The translations under genes were made by a program, and so were the position numbers. A model generated the notes under the pieces. The model had not been told where the DNA came from, did no database searches, and saw only the letters and a list, made by a program, of their open reading frames with translations. From the NCBI GenBank assembly GCA_012862575.1, contig BLSF01000051.1:1-64000 (forward strand): a DNA stretch of 64,000 nt, written 5' to 3'. Of the stretch, positions 51,587-63,200 are shown piece after piece (positions within the stretch are counted from its first letter, which is position 1; every line of letters begins with the position of its first letter). This DNA is from Parietichytrium sp. I65-24A. Lineage: Eukaryota; Sar; Bigyra; Thraustochytrida; Thraustochytriidae.

Positions 51587-53128
51587 ATGGGGGACTCATT
51601 GGCGCACGAGTTCAAGCTGCTGGGCAAGCTCGCGGCGCCGTCGGTGATGATCCAGCTGTGTAATACGTTTCAGTGGAGTTATACGACGACGTACCTCGGG
51701 CGGAATTATGGGACGGCAGCGATGACAGGGTACTCGCTGGCGATGCTGATTGGGAACCTGACTGGGCTTAGCATTGTGATTGGGTTTCTATCTGCGTGCG
51801 ACACGCTGCAGCCGCAAGCGTTTGCACAGAAGAGGTATGAGTATGTCGGGTGGCTGTCGATCAAATCGTTCATTGTTTGTGCTACGCTATTGTTTTTGCT
51901 ATCTGTGTCACCGCTCTGGAGCCACATTGACGCTGTGCTCATCAAGCTTGACCAGCCAGTCGAGCCTGCGCACTTGGCAAGTAGGTTTCTGAGCATCTAC
52001 TCCTTGGCTTACCCTGCGGTGGCGTTTAGCGAGACAGCAACAAGATTTTACAGAGCGCAGAGCGTCATTATTCCATTTTTAATTATGCAAGGGCTGGTGT
52101 TGGCCTTCCACCCCGTCTGGCTCCACATTTTTGTAGAAGTCGCAGGCTTTGGGTTCGACGGGGCCCCGATGGCCCACTGCGCTTCGGCCTACTCGCTGTG
52201 CCTGTGCATCTTGATCTTGCACAAATGCTTTCCTCAGTACCACCATCCGCAGTCGATGCCGACTGTGAACGGTTTGAGGCATTTGTGCAAGGAATTGTCA
52301 AACAAGCACGATCTTTGGATGATTTTTCGCCTCGGGATCCCAGGTATTTTCGCAATGAGCGAGTGGTGGTTTTGGGAGACTGTTTGTTTTTTGAGCGGTA
52401 TTTTTGGCGCAGAGAGTCTTGCTGCGCATAGCATCGCATACTCCGTTGTGCCCACCTGTTACATGATCCCTCTTGGCTTTGGCCTTGGCTTGACAACTCG
52501 CGTCGGCGCTCTTATTGCGGAGAAGAGAGTTGCATTAGCAAAGCGTCTGAGCGTAGTTGCGTGCAGTTTGTGCATGGGGCTGGTCACGATGTCTTCATCA
52601 GCTGTCTACTTTGGAAGAGATGCCATTGTAGCGCTATTTACCAAAGATCCGGTTGTGATAGACTTGTGCGCAAGCATATGGCCATTTGTCGGAGTGTTTA
52701 TCTGGCTAGACGGATTTCTCGGAACGTGCGTCGGCGTAATTCGCGCGTTGTCTCTGCAATCCACTTCCTCGCTGGTTGTGTTGTTCTCGCTATGGATCTT
52801 TGGACTCCCCTTGCTCTATTTCCTGGCCAAGATCATGGACCAGGAGCTTTTAGGCATCTGGCACGGAATGCCCATCATTTATTGCGTGCTGAACTCTATG
52901 TTGATTTTTGCGATTGCAAGGGTAGATTGGGATGAATACGCGCTCTCGATTGACGCAAGGTTCGCTCACGAACAGGACCACCAGCAGCTCAAAACTCTAA
53001 AGTCTAAACGATCATCTTTGGACCAGGGCTCAAGAGGGGACGAGCTCGACTTTGACGACGAGCTGGAACCGATTCAATTGGAGAGCGCTCCCGTGAATGA
53101 TAACAGCGAGCTCATCCATCGTGCTTAG
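51587..53128 (+). CDS. MATE family transporter, copy 1
   Basis: Multidrug and toxin extrusion type cation/H+ or Na+ antiporter, 513 residues, about twelve hydrophobic segments and a polar, acidic C-tail. It starts MGDSLAHEFKLLGKLAAPSVM, the usual amphipathic lead into helix 1. Family marks: GYSLAMLIGNLTGLS, ACDTLQPQAFAQKRYEYVG (the place of the classical ETLxxQA motif, changed here to DTLQPQA), RFYRAQS, GIPGIFAMSEWWFWE, AAHSIAYSVV, and GFGLGLTTRVG. Closely similar to copy 2 at 58.3 kb, so they are paralogues that arose by local duplication. Likely at the vacuolar or plasma membrane; substrate cannot be read. No intron. Confidence 0.93.
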   Translation: MGDSLAHEFKLLGKLAAPSVMIQLCNTFQWSYTTTYLGRNYGTAAMTGYSLAMLIGNLTGLSIVIGFLSACDTLQPQAFAQKRYEYVGWLSIKSFIVCATLLFLLSVSPLWSHIDAVLIKLDQPVEPAHLASRFLSIYSLAYPAVAFSETATRFYRAQSVIIPFLIMQGLVLAFHPVWLHIFVEVAGFGFDGAPMAHCASAYSLCLCILILHKCFPQYHHPQSMPTVNGLRHLCKELSNKHDLWMIFRLGIPGIFAMSEWWFWETVCFLSGIFGAESLAAHSIAYSVVPTCYMIPLGFGLGLTTRVGALIAEKRVALAKRLSVVACSLCMGLVTMSSSAVYFGRDAIVALFTKDPVVIDLCASIWPFVGVFIWLDGFLGTCVGVIRALSLQSTSSLVVLFSLWIFGLPLLYFLAKIMDQELLGIWHGMPIIYCVLNSMLIFAIARVDWDEYALSIDARFAHEQDHQQLKTLKSKRSSLDQGSRGDELDFDDELEPIQLESAPVNDNSELIHRA

Positions 53129-53853
53129 TCTCGCCCTCCCTGCCTTTTGTATGCACATTCACAGTCAATTTAAAACATTTTTTCTTTCTCAAACGTGCGA
53201 TCCTTGACCAGTCGATGGACTGCCCTCAAAAGACTACGCACATCGAAACTCCTTTGCGCAAGGCGCGTCGGCAGGTGCAAAATTAAGTAGAAGTTACGCG
53301 CGAAATCTTGATGCAAAGATGGGTACTTTTTGGTACAGTGTATTGCTTAGTGAAGTAGCCGTAACTTCTCTTAAGGAGGTTGCTTGGATAACGGAAGTTT
53401 CTATCAGTGTTTAGTGGATTTTACCACTGTAAATGAAAATTTTCAAGTACATCAAGGCTTCCTTCCATTGACGGCATCATCAAAAGCGCTAAAAAGATTT
53501 CACTGCGGTGCAATGGCTCCATGTGGGCTACTCCCGTAGATGGTTATACTCGCGCGGGATGTTTTCACTGACATCCATCATTTGCCTACGGGCTTGCACA
53601 TGGCGGCTGCGCCACCTGTGCTTGTTTAAAGGGCTCGTTGATCCGTCTCTCTAAAGAGCAATGTTTTCAATTTTCAAGTACGTACATTATTCGGGTGAGA
53701 GTGTGTCAGAGTGGTCAGAGCATTTATGAGAAAACAGTGTTTGATAGAAATTTCCAGTTACATTAATTTGATGAGCTTTTCGCCCGTTTCCCTTCTCACA
53801 ACTTGGCTATTTCGAAAAGAGCGCAGCGATTAATAGAGCCGCGTTGACGCGTC
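53129..53853. other. Intergenic region holding a candidate structured RNA
   Basis: Between convergent genes. No ORF of interest. The central part, 53405-53690, contains several inverted repeats and is bracketed by a 12-base direct repeat (ATTTTCAAGTAC). Confidence 0.5.
53414..53681. other. Candidate structured noncoding element with long nested hairpin
   Basis: Nested stems: CCATGTG (53519-53525) with CACATGG (53597-53603); CCCGTAG (53533-53539) with CTACGGG (53586-53592), then ATGG/CCAT (53540-53543 with 53575-53578), and GGATGT (53557-53562) with ACATCC (53571-53576), the last two alternative as they share 53575-53576. Beside it are GGCG-GCTG-CGCC (53602-53613) and CTCT-CTAA-AGAG (53647-53658). 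A separate GTGG/CCAC hairpin lies at 53414-53427. ATTTTCAAGTAC occurs at 53439-53450 and 53670-53681. No match to U1-U6, tRNA, 5S, SRP or RNase P recognised. Either strand is possible. Confidence 0.35.
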
Positions 53854-56249
53854 TCACTTCCGATGCTTTGCCATCTCTAGGTAGTAGTCTTCGCCGACTT
53901 CGCTCAGTAAAGATGTTTTCGACTCGATGGAGTCCCTTCTCTTCATGGAGTCTTTACCGGAGACTTTGCCTGAGTCATGCTTCAACCCTGACGACTTTGG
54001 CGCTGCAGCGGTTCTCGCGGTAAAGCTTGGCCATGGAACTGTCTTGTCGAACGACTGATTGTGCTCGGCCTTGTATTGATCTTCATACCACGTCCACCAA
54101 ATCAAAATGCTTTTGTAAAGCGTATAACGAGAGTAATTGCTTTCTTTCTCACCTTGTCGGCCCCACCCCACGTTCGCCTTGCGCTTTTGCAGCGAGTGCG
54201 CTCTTCTACAAAGGTCTCCCAAAATCATTGCGATACGAGCGGGCTTCACCTCTGACACCACCTCGCGTACGGAGACCTCCTTCTTGTGTCTCAGCTTGTG
54301 ACGTCCTTTTTGCATCAACAGAATGTAAGCCAGGACCGCACTCAGCTCGACGTCTTTATTGTCATTAGTGTCCGCTGTGCAAAAATCGGCCCAAAATTAC
54401 AAAACGGGAACTTACCCTCAAGCAAGGCCCAGTTCAGTATTCTGCAATTAGGGGACACATCTACATCCGCCACAGTCTTCCCTTCGAAATCTTTTAGCGC
54501 CAAGAATTTGCGTTTGGATTCTGGCGTACTCATATTTTTCTTCTCCCACGGAACACGGACAAGCTCTCCACCAAACATATCAAACACCCGTGTCATGTAT
54601 TCTGGCCACTTACTGGAACCAGCCGCGGATCTCCTTGGTGAGATCGTATTTGTGGCTCCTGCAGCGATACCATTTGTACCATCATCACCTTCACCATCTA
54701 CACCATCCCCGCCACTGGAAAAGCCGTCTTCGTCATCGTCTGAAGAGCTGCTTTTGTCAGCGTTGTCTTGGCTGAGAAAGGACCACATGCGGTGATACTT
54801 TTGCGCTGGGGCTAGCAAGTATGCATGAGAGGTTCGGTCTGAGTTTATGAACTCGGTCACACTCGATTTCACCTGTTGCTCGCAGATCTCGAAATGAGAG
54901 GAGAGGATATCAGAGCATTCTTTAAGTCGTCGAAGTTTATCGAGGACAATGAGGCAGGTAGTAAAGGTAGAGTGCCACTCCTTCAAATGTTTGCAAACGT
55001 TGTTCACGCTCGTATTCTTCCTCAAATGTTTCAAACAAAGCCCATCAATCACCTTGCTGAGAGCTGGACGCATATCATGCCAACTCTCTACGCTACACAT
55101 TGCCTTCGATACGACATCGTGGCGAAGCAGATCCCCAAAGGTTTTGTTGAGATGGTACAACCACCCATTCTCTTTTCGGGCCTGGGACAAAGGAACGCCG
55201 GTGATTTTCCACAGCACGGATTCTGAAGTCCGCTTCCAAATTCTTTTGGCTCGATTGGTTGCTGTTTCACCCGCGACCCAAGGAGCGAATTTCATAATAC
55301 TGCGGGTGTCAGCGTTGATGTCGACAACGCATTTGAGAGCAGTATCACCGCGGCTCTGTACTTCATCGCAGGAAGTCTCACGTTCTTTCGTACAGATATT
55401 GACAATCATATCTACTGTGGCGAAATCGAAGTCTTTTATCTGGGAACCAATTTCATTGAGTTGAGCAGCAGAGTCAAATACTCTCTGTGCAATCAGCGCC
55501 AGCTGATTAGCCGCGGCATCCTCATCTGGAGCTCTGGCTTCTACCTCAAAGTCGCGCGATTCTTCAACTCTTCTCAACTTTTTCGGCTGTTGGCCTGCAA
55601 TTTGCTTCTTCCGCTTCGACTTGTTGGAAGGCGTCACGCCTGAGCAGGGTGGAAAAAGAAAGTTTCCGAGGTTTGTGAGAAAGCTTTCCCCATGGTGCGA
55701 GCCATCGTCATCTTCTGAGGAAGCACCACTATTCCAAGAGGGTGGTTCGCCTGAGCTCTCTTCGCTGTCGGACGATGCGCCATTTTCACTGGAGGAGTGC
55801 TCACTCGAGGAATGGTGACTGCTTTCGCCTTCATCGTCTTCATCCGAGCTGGAGTCCATCACGATCCCATACGCCTCGTTTATCTTTGCTTCCACGGCCT
55901 TCGCGTGTACAAACTCATCCTTGGGATCAATATGATATTTTCCATCCCTATGCACTCGAGCTTGGCGTAAAAACAGAGTTAGATGGTTGAAAGGCTCACA
56001 AATTGGCGCTCCTTTCAGATGCCTGCACCTCTCATGTTTCGATTCACGCATATGTTTGCCAAAGAAGTACTTGCTTTTGTGCACCGGCTGCATACAAAGT
56101 TCGTTTCCGCAGCGATAGTATTCACCTTTCGCTTCACGGAGCACCTTCTGGACGCAGATCGAGCGCTGCACTCGTGGATGGTGCCCCAAGCACCACGTAC
56201 AGTGCAAGTTGCGGGTGTTGTACGAGTGACGCGCATAATTACGAGGCAT
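53854..56249 (-). CDS. Unrecognised two-exon protein, Cys/His-rich N-terminus and acidic Ser-rich segments
   Basis: Joining 56249-54416 and 54374-53854 (minus strand) gives 784 residues. Splicing a 41-nt GTAAGT...CACAG intron joins NWALLEA to DTNDNKDVELSAVLAY and the ORF downstream. The start at 56249 (MPRNYARHSYN) is preferred over 56345, whose extra residues look noncoding. Seen: an N-terminal block (about 15-80) with CTWCLGHH, YYRCGNELC and HMRESKHERCRH spacing like a zinc finger; two acidic Ser runs (SSSDEDDEGESSHH, and DKSSSSDDDEDGF); a KRKKQ-type nuclear signal between; and mixed helices with no domain I recognise. The C-terminus is basic. A nuclear or nucleolar protein is plausible. 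It sits between the two MATE genes on the opposite strand. Confidence 0.7.
54375..54415 (-). other. Probable very short intron (41 nt)
   Basis: GTAAGTTCCC to TTTTTGCACAG on the minus strand, phase 1. Unspliced, the frame would stop 24 codons later in a non-family-like tail; spliced, it joins a 173-codon frame. It is shorter than the other four introns in the window. Confidence 0.6.
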
Positions 56250-58308
56250 ATCGCCAACCCTCGAAAACAAACACGCCAAGCACCACCGCAAGCCCCAACC
56301 AAAGCCTCGCTCTTTGCTCCAACGTGCCTTGACTTCACATTGCAAACCCTTTGGAAAGCTTTGAAAATCTGAAAAGAACCGAAGCCACTCTATGCGTTCC
56401 GCAAAACAAAGAGAAGTCCCAAAATCCCACCTAGTCCAGCTGGCCCTCGAACTATCCTAGAGCAAATTCGGATTAAAGGATATTAAAGAAATTAAAGGGC
56501 TCAAGGCAGGTGATGGGTTCCGCTAAACTCCATTTATCACACACTCCTATTAAAATTTATAGAAAATATGCACTAATCTAATGACGAACTTTCGAACAAT
56601 TCAATTTGCTACGATTTTCGCATGGAGATTGCGCCCGAAACTTCCACTAAGCTGCGATTTTGCACCTGCGGACGCGAGAAACAACAACAACAGTCATTCA
56701 ACCAACCAATCACACTGTGAATCAAATCACAAGGCAGCGCTAACTTAAATCAATTAATTCCATCTACGAACAGCGCGATCAAAAGGGCCTCGCCATGATA
56801 GTCACGATTGGGTGGTGTGGGGATGTTTGGGGGAAGGCTGCACTTAACCTTAATGAACATCTAAGTTGAGCCAGTGACCATCGGAGAAGTTTCTTCGGTT
56901 CGAGTCGCCATTTCACTCCCGCCTCTTGCGACTCATCCCTCTTCAGTGAGTATCAGTGAGTAGAGTACTTGCCACTTGCCAGATAAGTAACAACATGTAA
57001 CAGCGCTGAGAAACTGATTATACTCGCAGTCAATCCCTGCACTTGTTGGGTTGTCTGTCTGTTTGTTTGTTTGTTTGTTTGGCACATGGGGGGAGGGGTC
57101 GCCACGGTGGGCCACGATTGATTCTAAGTTAGTCCAAGTTGAACACAACGCCACTAGCGATGCCGCCATGGGACTCACGATCCATTAGCTAGGCTAGAGC
57201 AAGTACGCCTGAGTGATAGCTAGCAGCTAGCGCTCTCGTCGTGCGGCGGTAGGGCAGTATCTCGCCGTGGTCTGCAGCCTGCCAGACTTGCCAGCATGCG
57301 ATGAGAATGAGATGACGGACAGTGATGGATGAAGAGTGGCAACGAGTCGATTAGCTGTAATTCAATCAAAGAAAACGTTCTGTATTATGTGTTTTGTGTT
57401 TTGGATGGAAGGCAGGTTCAGGAGCCGGCAGACAACTTTGCAAAGCGACAAAAGAAAATGAGAACGAATTCGACTGCCCGCTCTTGATTCTTGGTTCTTG
57501 AGTTCCTTCAGCGCGAGTTCACCTGCCTAGTCGGCTCAGTAGTAGCAGTGTGCGAGATTCGTTTCAACGTTTTCAACCGCCAAGGCCACGGCCACAGCAG
57601 AGTGGATCTGGCGTGGACTTGTGGACCCGTGAGATGGATGGAAACGAGGAGACTTTCGCAAAGCACTCACTCTTGGCTGACTGCAAGCAGAGTGGCCGTC
57701 ACCAGCTGTGAGCTCATGTCGGCCATGCCACTGATGTGTGAGTATCATTCGAATCGTAAATCGTCGCTAAATGTCGGAGGTGTGGTGTGGCGTCGTGTAG
57801 CACTGTGTAGCAGCTGAGAGAGGATTTTCTTACCCAAGCCACTACCTTTCCATTTTTCATTCACTGTCAGTCCGCGCAAGGTTACCAGAACGATCGAAAT
57901 TGGTTGCAAATCTTCGAGCTCGCGTTCGATTAAGATTTCTCAAACGCGTTTCACAACGCACAGTCTCGGACTCCTTGCGCTCTCAAGATTAGCTCTAGAG
58001 CCAAGACCGCTGTCGTCATCTCGTCAGAGTGCGTCAGCGTCGGTATCTTGGTGCAGTTAGGCCGGCGGGATCAATCAATTGAGTGGATCGCACTTTTATC
58101 TCAAAAGGTTTGAGATCGTTCCGAGTAGTCTGGCATCTGATCGACTTGCTTGAGCTCCGAGCAACCAAGGAGCTGTGGAGTGCGCTGTATTCGTCAGGGA
58201 TTGTGAAGAGAGCAGCTGGACTGACGCAGCGGGTCAATTTCAGGCTGCCAGAGCAGTGAATAGGCACGAGTCGAGACGAAAGGCTCTGGAAATCTGCAGA
58301 CACTGCAA
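56250..58308. other. Divergent promoter region with no recognisable gene
   Basis: Between the unrecognised nuclear-looking gene (minus) and MATE copy 2 (plus). Contains (TTTG)n at 57058-57081 and GAGTATCA repeats near 56946-56958. The sequence GGTTCGAGTCG near 56896 resembles a tRNA B box but no tRNA folds around it. No gene recognised. Confidence 0.5.
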
Positions 58309-59937
58309 ATGAACGCTCGCAATGAAATTGCACGCGAGTTCGCGCAGCTTGTGAGACTCACATCGCCCGGCATCATGACGCTGGTGCTTGGCAAATTGCA
58401 ATGGACATACTCTGTTTCACTCGTCGGCAGCAAATTTGGCACCGAAGCGCTTACGGGGTTCTCGCTTGCCAACCTTGCAGGAAACTTCGCAGGTGTCAGC
58501 ATCATGGTTGGAATGCTTTCAGCAAGCGACACGCTCTTGCCACAAGCTTTTGCGCAGCAAAAGTACGAGTATATGGGTTGGCTTGCGCTCAAATTTTTAC
58601 TGATCTCAACGATCATGCTGATGAGCCTCACCCCATTGTGGTTCTACGTTGACCAAGTCCTCATTGCCCTGAATCAGCCTCCAGGTTCTGCTCGGCTTGC
58701 GCGCGACTTTCTTGTGATCTTTTCGGTGGCCTTCCCGGGGCTCGCTTTCACCGAAGTCGCGACCAGATTTTATCGAGCTCAGAACGTAAGTTTCCCGCTG
58801 ATGGTTTTGCAGGGCATCGTGCTCGTCTTTCACCCCCTGTGGATCCACCTCTTTGTGGAGGTTCTAGATCTCGGCTTTCAAGGTGTTTCCATCGCGCACT
58901 GCTTCTCAGTGTACTTTATGAATGCGCTGCTGTTGGCTCTTCACAGATATTGGAGCTACCACCACCCCGACACAACCCCGCGCATTAATGGGTTGCGCGA
59001 CTTCGCAAAGCGAATCTGTGAGCCCAGCGATCTGCGTAAAATCGCGCGTCTGGGGATCCCTGGCATATTTTCAATGAGCGACTGGTGGTATTGGGAGTTC
59101 GTATGCTTTCTGAGCGGAATATTTTCTCAAGAAAGTCTCGCAGCGCACAGTATAGCTTATAGCATCATCCCTCTCGTCTGGGTTTTCATGGGCGGAATCG
59201 GAGATGGCCTTTCTTCAAGAGTTGGCGCTCTTCTCGCGGAGGAAAAGGTTCGACTTGCAAAGTTGGTTGCCATCAGCGGGATGTTGGCTGGTACTTTGCT
59301 GGTGTTGACAACAAGCAGCTCTGTTCTCTATTTCAGAGATGAAGTAGTGGCGCTCTTCACCAAAGACAAGGCTGTGGCAGACTTGTGCGCGACAATATGG
59401 CCATTTGTCGGTGCATTTATCATATTGGACGGCATTCTGGGAATTCTTTGCGGGATCATCAAGGCACTTTCGCTTCAAATGCGACTGTCTATAGCTATGT
59501 TATTTTGCACTTGGATTGGCGGCGTCCCACTCGTGTGGATTTTGGCAGTCAATATGAAACACGAACTCAAGGGTATATGGGAGGCAATGCCATTGATCTA
59601 TTTCTTTATGGATATTTGGCTGATTTGCTCAATTGTATTTTATGATTGGGGATCATATGCGAAATCGATTGCTCGAACATTTGCGTGTGAAGATGAGCAT
59701 TTACCACTGACCGACGCGGCAAAGATAGTGGCAAGTGACTTGAGCTGCAAGCCCGTCAGTATTGACGACCCGGGGGCACCGGAAGATGATACGGGGATCG
59801 AGATTGCTAACGGCGAATACATTGCTGTGCAACCCTTTGCCGTTGACGAGATCGACGAGGAGTCTGGGCAACAAGCTCTTGCTCATCACGATGAACTCGC
59901 TGAAGACCAGGAGCTCGAGATGCTCGTAGTCAAGTAA
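58309..59937 (+). CDS. MATE family transporter, copy 2
   Basis: 542 residues, same twelve-helix plan as copy 1 and closely related to it: MNARNEIAREFAQLV lead-in, GFSLANLAGNFAGVS, SASDTLLPQAFAQQKYEYMG, RFYRAQN, GIPGIFSMSDWWYWE, SLAAHSIAYSII and GIGDGLSSRVG. The changed DTLxPQA motif is shared with copy 1. The C-tail is longer, acidic, with DDPGAPEDD and LAEDQELEM runs. The leader upstream has no TATA box. It lies 5.2 kb from copy 1, with the same direction and an unrelated opposite-strand gene between. No intron. Confidence 0.93.
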   Translation: MNARNEIAREFAQLVRLTSPGIMTLVLGKLQWTYSVSLVGSKFGTEALTGFSLANLAGNFAGVSIMVGMLSASDTLLPQAFAQQKYEYMGWLALKFLLISTIMLMSLTPLWFYVDQVLIALNQPPGSARLARDFLVIFSVAFPGLAFTEVATRFYRAQNVSFPLMVLQGIVLVFHPLWIHLFVEVLDLGFQGVSIAHCFSVYFMNALLLALHRYWSYHHPDTTPRINGLRDFAKRICEPSDLRKIARLGIPGIFSMSDWWYWEFVCFLSGIFSQESLAAHSIAYSIIPLVWVFMGGIGDGLSSRVGALLAEEKVRLAKLVAISGMLAGTLLVLTTSSSVLYFRDEVVALFTKDKAVADLCATIWPFVGAFIILDGILGILCGIIKALSLQMRLSIAMLFCTWIGGVPLVWILAVNMKHELKGIWEAMPLIYFFMDIWLICSIVFYDWGSYAKSIARTFACEDEHLPLTDAAKIVASDLSCKPVSIDDPGAPEDDTGIEIANGEYIAVQPFAVDEIDEESGQQALAHHDELAEDQELEMLVVK

Positions 59938-60222
59938 TTTGATTTGCATCAGATTCGGAATCTCACACTCACAGTCTCGTGCACGTAAATTTGTATCCAT
60001 TTTTCAAATTGATCTACTGTTAACTAACACCAAAGCTTTGCACTTCGCGATACTTCGCATCCCGCGTATTCCAGAAAATAGTATTTAGGATTAGTCCGCT
60101 TCAGACTACGTTCAATTGGGACCCCAGACTCAGGACATGAAATCCAATCCCGTTATATCTCATTCTTCTCAATCAATTTTCAGAATCTAGTACTTTACAA
60201 TTGCTGTGTGATAGGCACCGCT

Positions 60223-63200
60223 TTAGATCGCCATGGCGTAAACTGTGTCGTCGTCCTCATCCTCTTCGTCTCCGGAGTGCAAGTCAGCGTAGTCTGGTTT
60301 GAAAGAATCTACGAGGGGAGGGCTGGGCAAATCAAATTGTTCCCTGCTAACGCTGCCGCTGGTTTTCACTTTGCTCCGCCCTGGCATGCCCGGGATGTCA
60401 ATGTACTTGGCGACCTTTTCGAGCAAACTATTTGACAGAAATTGCAACATTTCATACGTGTCAATGTCACGTTGAGGCGGGCGTCTCCCACATTTGGTAT
60501 AGAGCTCCAACTTCACGTCATTGGCAAGCTTCTCAGGGCAGCCCCGGGACAACAAGAGAGTCATAAGGTCCTGCAACCTGTCCTTCAGGGATCGCGGAGA
60601 CAGAGGCGACAAAGGCGCGATGTCTGCGCCGCTCCGCTTGGTCACTATTGGACTGGACGTTAGTGTTGAGATGTCGGAGGTACTGGCGTCGCCATCGACT
60701 TGAAAGTCGCGCTGACTTGAAGAGCGGGTCCGATTGAGGTTTCGCGAGCTGGAACTCCGTTCTCGAATGCGCTGCGAGGAACCCTTTTTCAAAGGCGATT
60801 TCCGGCCGTTCGCACGTGATGTAGAGTGATCCCCACTTGGCTGTGAGCAGGAAAACTCGTTGGACCCCCCATTGGACCCCCCATTGCTGAGGTCATGCAA
60901 CGTATGCAACACATCGGAAAGGGCTGCGACGGTTCGGTTCGCTTTGTACAAAGCAGTATCTGGGCTGTGAAGAGGAAAAGGCCCGAGGCCGTCTGACACT
61001 GGAGACTCGCGTAAACACTTTTCACCTTTGGTTGTGTATGCTTCACGATGGATCCAGCGAGACTGAAATTCGATGTTGGTCACCACTTTTGCGGCTCCCA
61101 ACCAAGCGAGATGGGCGGCTCCGTTTGGAGTGCTGATTTCCTTTGCATTCGGCGAGCAAAAGTTTAAGAACACTTCTGTCGGACATTCTGGAACAGTCTT
61201 ATCCGACAACACGGACACCTTTGGAGCGGTTCTAGACATGCTTGAGAAGAGCTCTTCAAGTTCCCCTTGTAACCTTAGTTCTATACCGGGTATACTTGCA
61301 GTTCCACCAACCATCACGACTGACTCAGAAGCGGCGTTCCCAACAATGTCGGTGCAGTGTTGCAAAGACTCCTTGACAATGTGCTGCAAGCTTCCTCCGT
61401 TGTAGAATTGGTCCCTGCGAATCATCTCTGGAGAAAATAGCGCCTCTGGAACCCGAGAACGCGCTTCGCCAATGTTGATGTATTTTGTTCCGCGCGTCAC
61501 TCGAGGCAGATAATCCACTAAATGCGCAGGAAGTGCTTCGCTGTACACGCACTTTTCTTCTGTTTCGTCAGTCAATATGCATACCTGCTTCTTTAGCTCT
61601 TCTGCAATTTCATGCTCCATATAAGGCCGCAAGGGGGCAAAGTTCGCGGGATTCTGCGCTTCGAAAACCGACTTGAACTCGAAGCCGTCATTAGTTAGCG
61701 ACTGCATCATGAGCTCAGTGAGCTGCTGACCTCCGACCGGAGAGTGAATGATGCTATCCCTTACAACTCGGCTGTTGTACACCACGGAAGCAGTCGCCCT
61801 GGATTCCCCAACGTCCAAAACAACGCAACTCTGTTTGCCAAGCTGGTGGGCGACCATTGGCGCAGCAGGAGTGAAGTACACCGCCGGACACTTGAACGTC
61901 TCAAACAAGATACTTGTTAATTTTTCTCGCTCCGCAGTGCCCCAGCCCTTGGCAGGCTCAACTATCATCACGGGATGATTTTCTGGAAACGTGTGCAAAA
62001 TGTCTCGGTAAATATGCTGCAGCAAACGTTCCATGTCCTCCCATTCGATCAAGACTGGGTCCTTGATTGAGTCAATTCCCTTGTGCAGAAGTCTCCGCAC
62101 CGCGAAGTTGCTAACGTCCGGGGTAGTCGCCAACACCCCCGCATTTAAAGAATTCTGGCATTTTTCCCATACTCCTCGTCCCGCGGAAAAGGTGTGTCCT
62201 CCGGCCAAGGACCTCCGCGAGACATCGGTCTCTGTGCTTTCTGAGCTTGCTGTGGATCGGAATGACCTATTTGACCTGAACGAGTGCACGTTGCGAGCCT
62301 GCGCCTTACCAACCACGCTGGGCACCTCAATTGGCCTTGAGCTGAAGGCAAACCCGCACTTGATGCTATTCCATCCAATATCCAATATAATCGGTGCGTC
62401 GAATGGCATCAAAGAGGTGACCAAATCTTCGGTTGAAGACATGATGTGCCTGATCGATCTCAAAATATCGTGAGAGCAATGGCCAAGAATTTCTTCTTGG
62501 GCAATGTTTCGCTTTAAATCGTTGTAGGCGGTCCAGATAGCCTTGGCATCATCCAAATCTAAAGTAAAGTTTGTCTTCGCACGACACTGCGACCAGGACA
62601 GATCCTTGTTCATAATCTCCCTCTTCTCAATTGAGTATCTCCTGGACGGGCTCATGACGCCATGTCCACGGCCGAGGGTTGGGGAGCCTTGAAACGATTC
62701 CGCATTCAGCCCCATCATGCTATCTTCTGCCATGCCCGGAGACACCGGGAATGCTTGTCTGAGCTTTCGCAACGCATTTGAGATCTTTCGCCGGTGGCCC
62801 TTTTTAGTGATGCCCACGCCATCCAAGTCCTCTTCAGTCATTAGGGCAACGGTCTGTAGCTCATCCCAGCCATCCTCAGCAAATTTTTCGTAATATGAGT
62901 CAAGATTGATTGACTCTAGCCATGACTCGACCGTCATCGACTGCAGATTCATGTAATCTTCAGTTCGCGCTGAAAGCGGCTCCACGCTGGCACCTTCATA
63001 GCTCAGCGGCGAGCGTCCGGAGTGCGGCGCCATCGCGGACGAGATCGGGGAGATTAAAGCGTCTGGACTCGGGAGAGCGCTTGGCGAAGTGCTGTACCTG
63101 TGCTTTGAGCGATTAGAGTGCGCCGAGCTGGCAGATTTCATACTCGAGTTTTTGCCCACATTGCTCATCACCAGATTTTGCTGAATTCTTTTCTTCCGCT

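Noticed and set aside
56880-56960. tRNA-like B box (GGTTCGAGTCG)
   Set aside because: No A box at a proper distance and no cloverleaf stems can be drawn.
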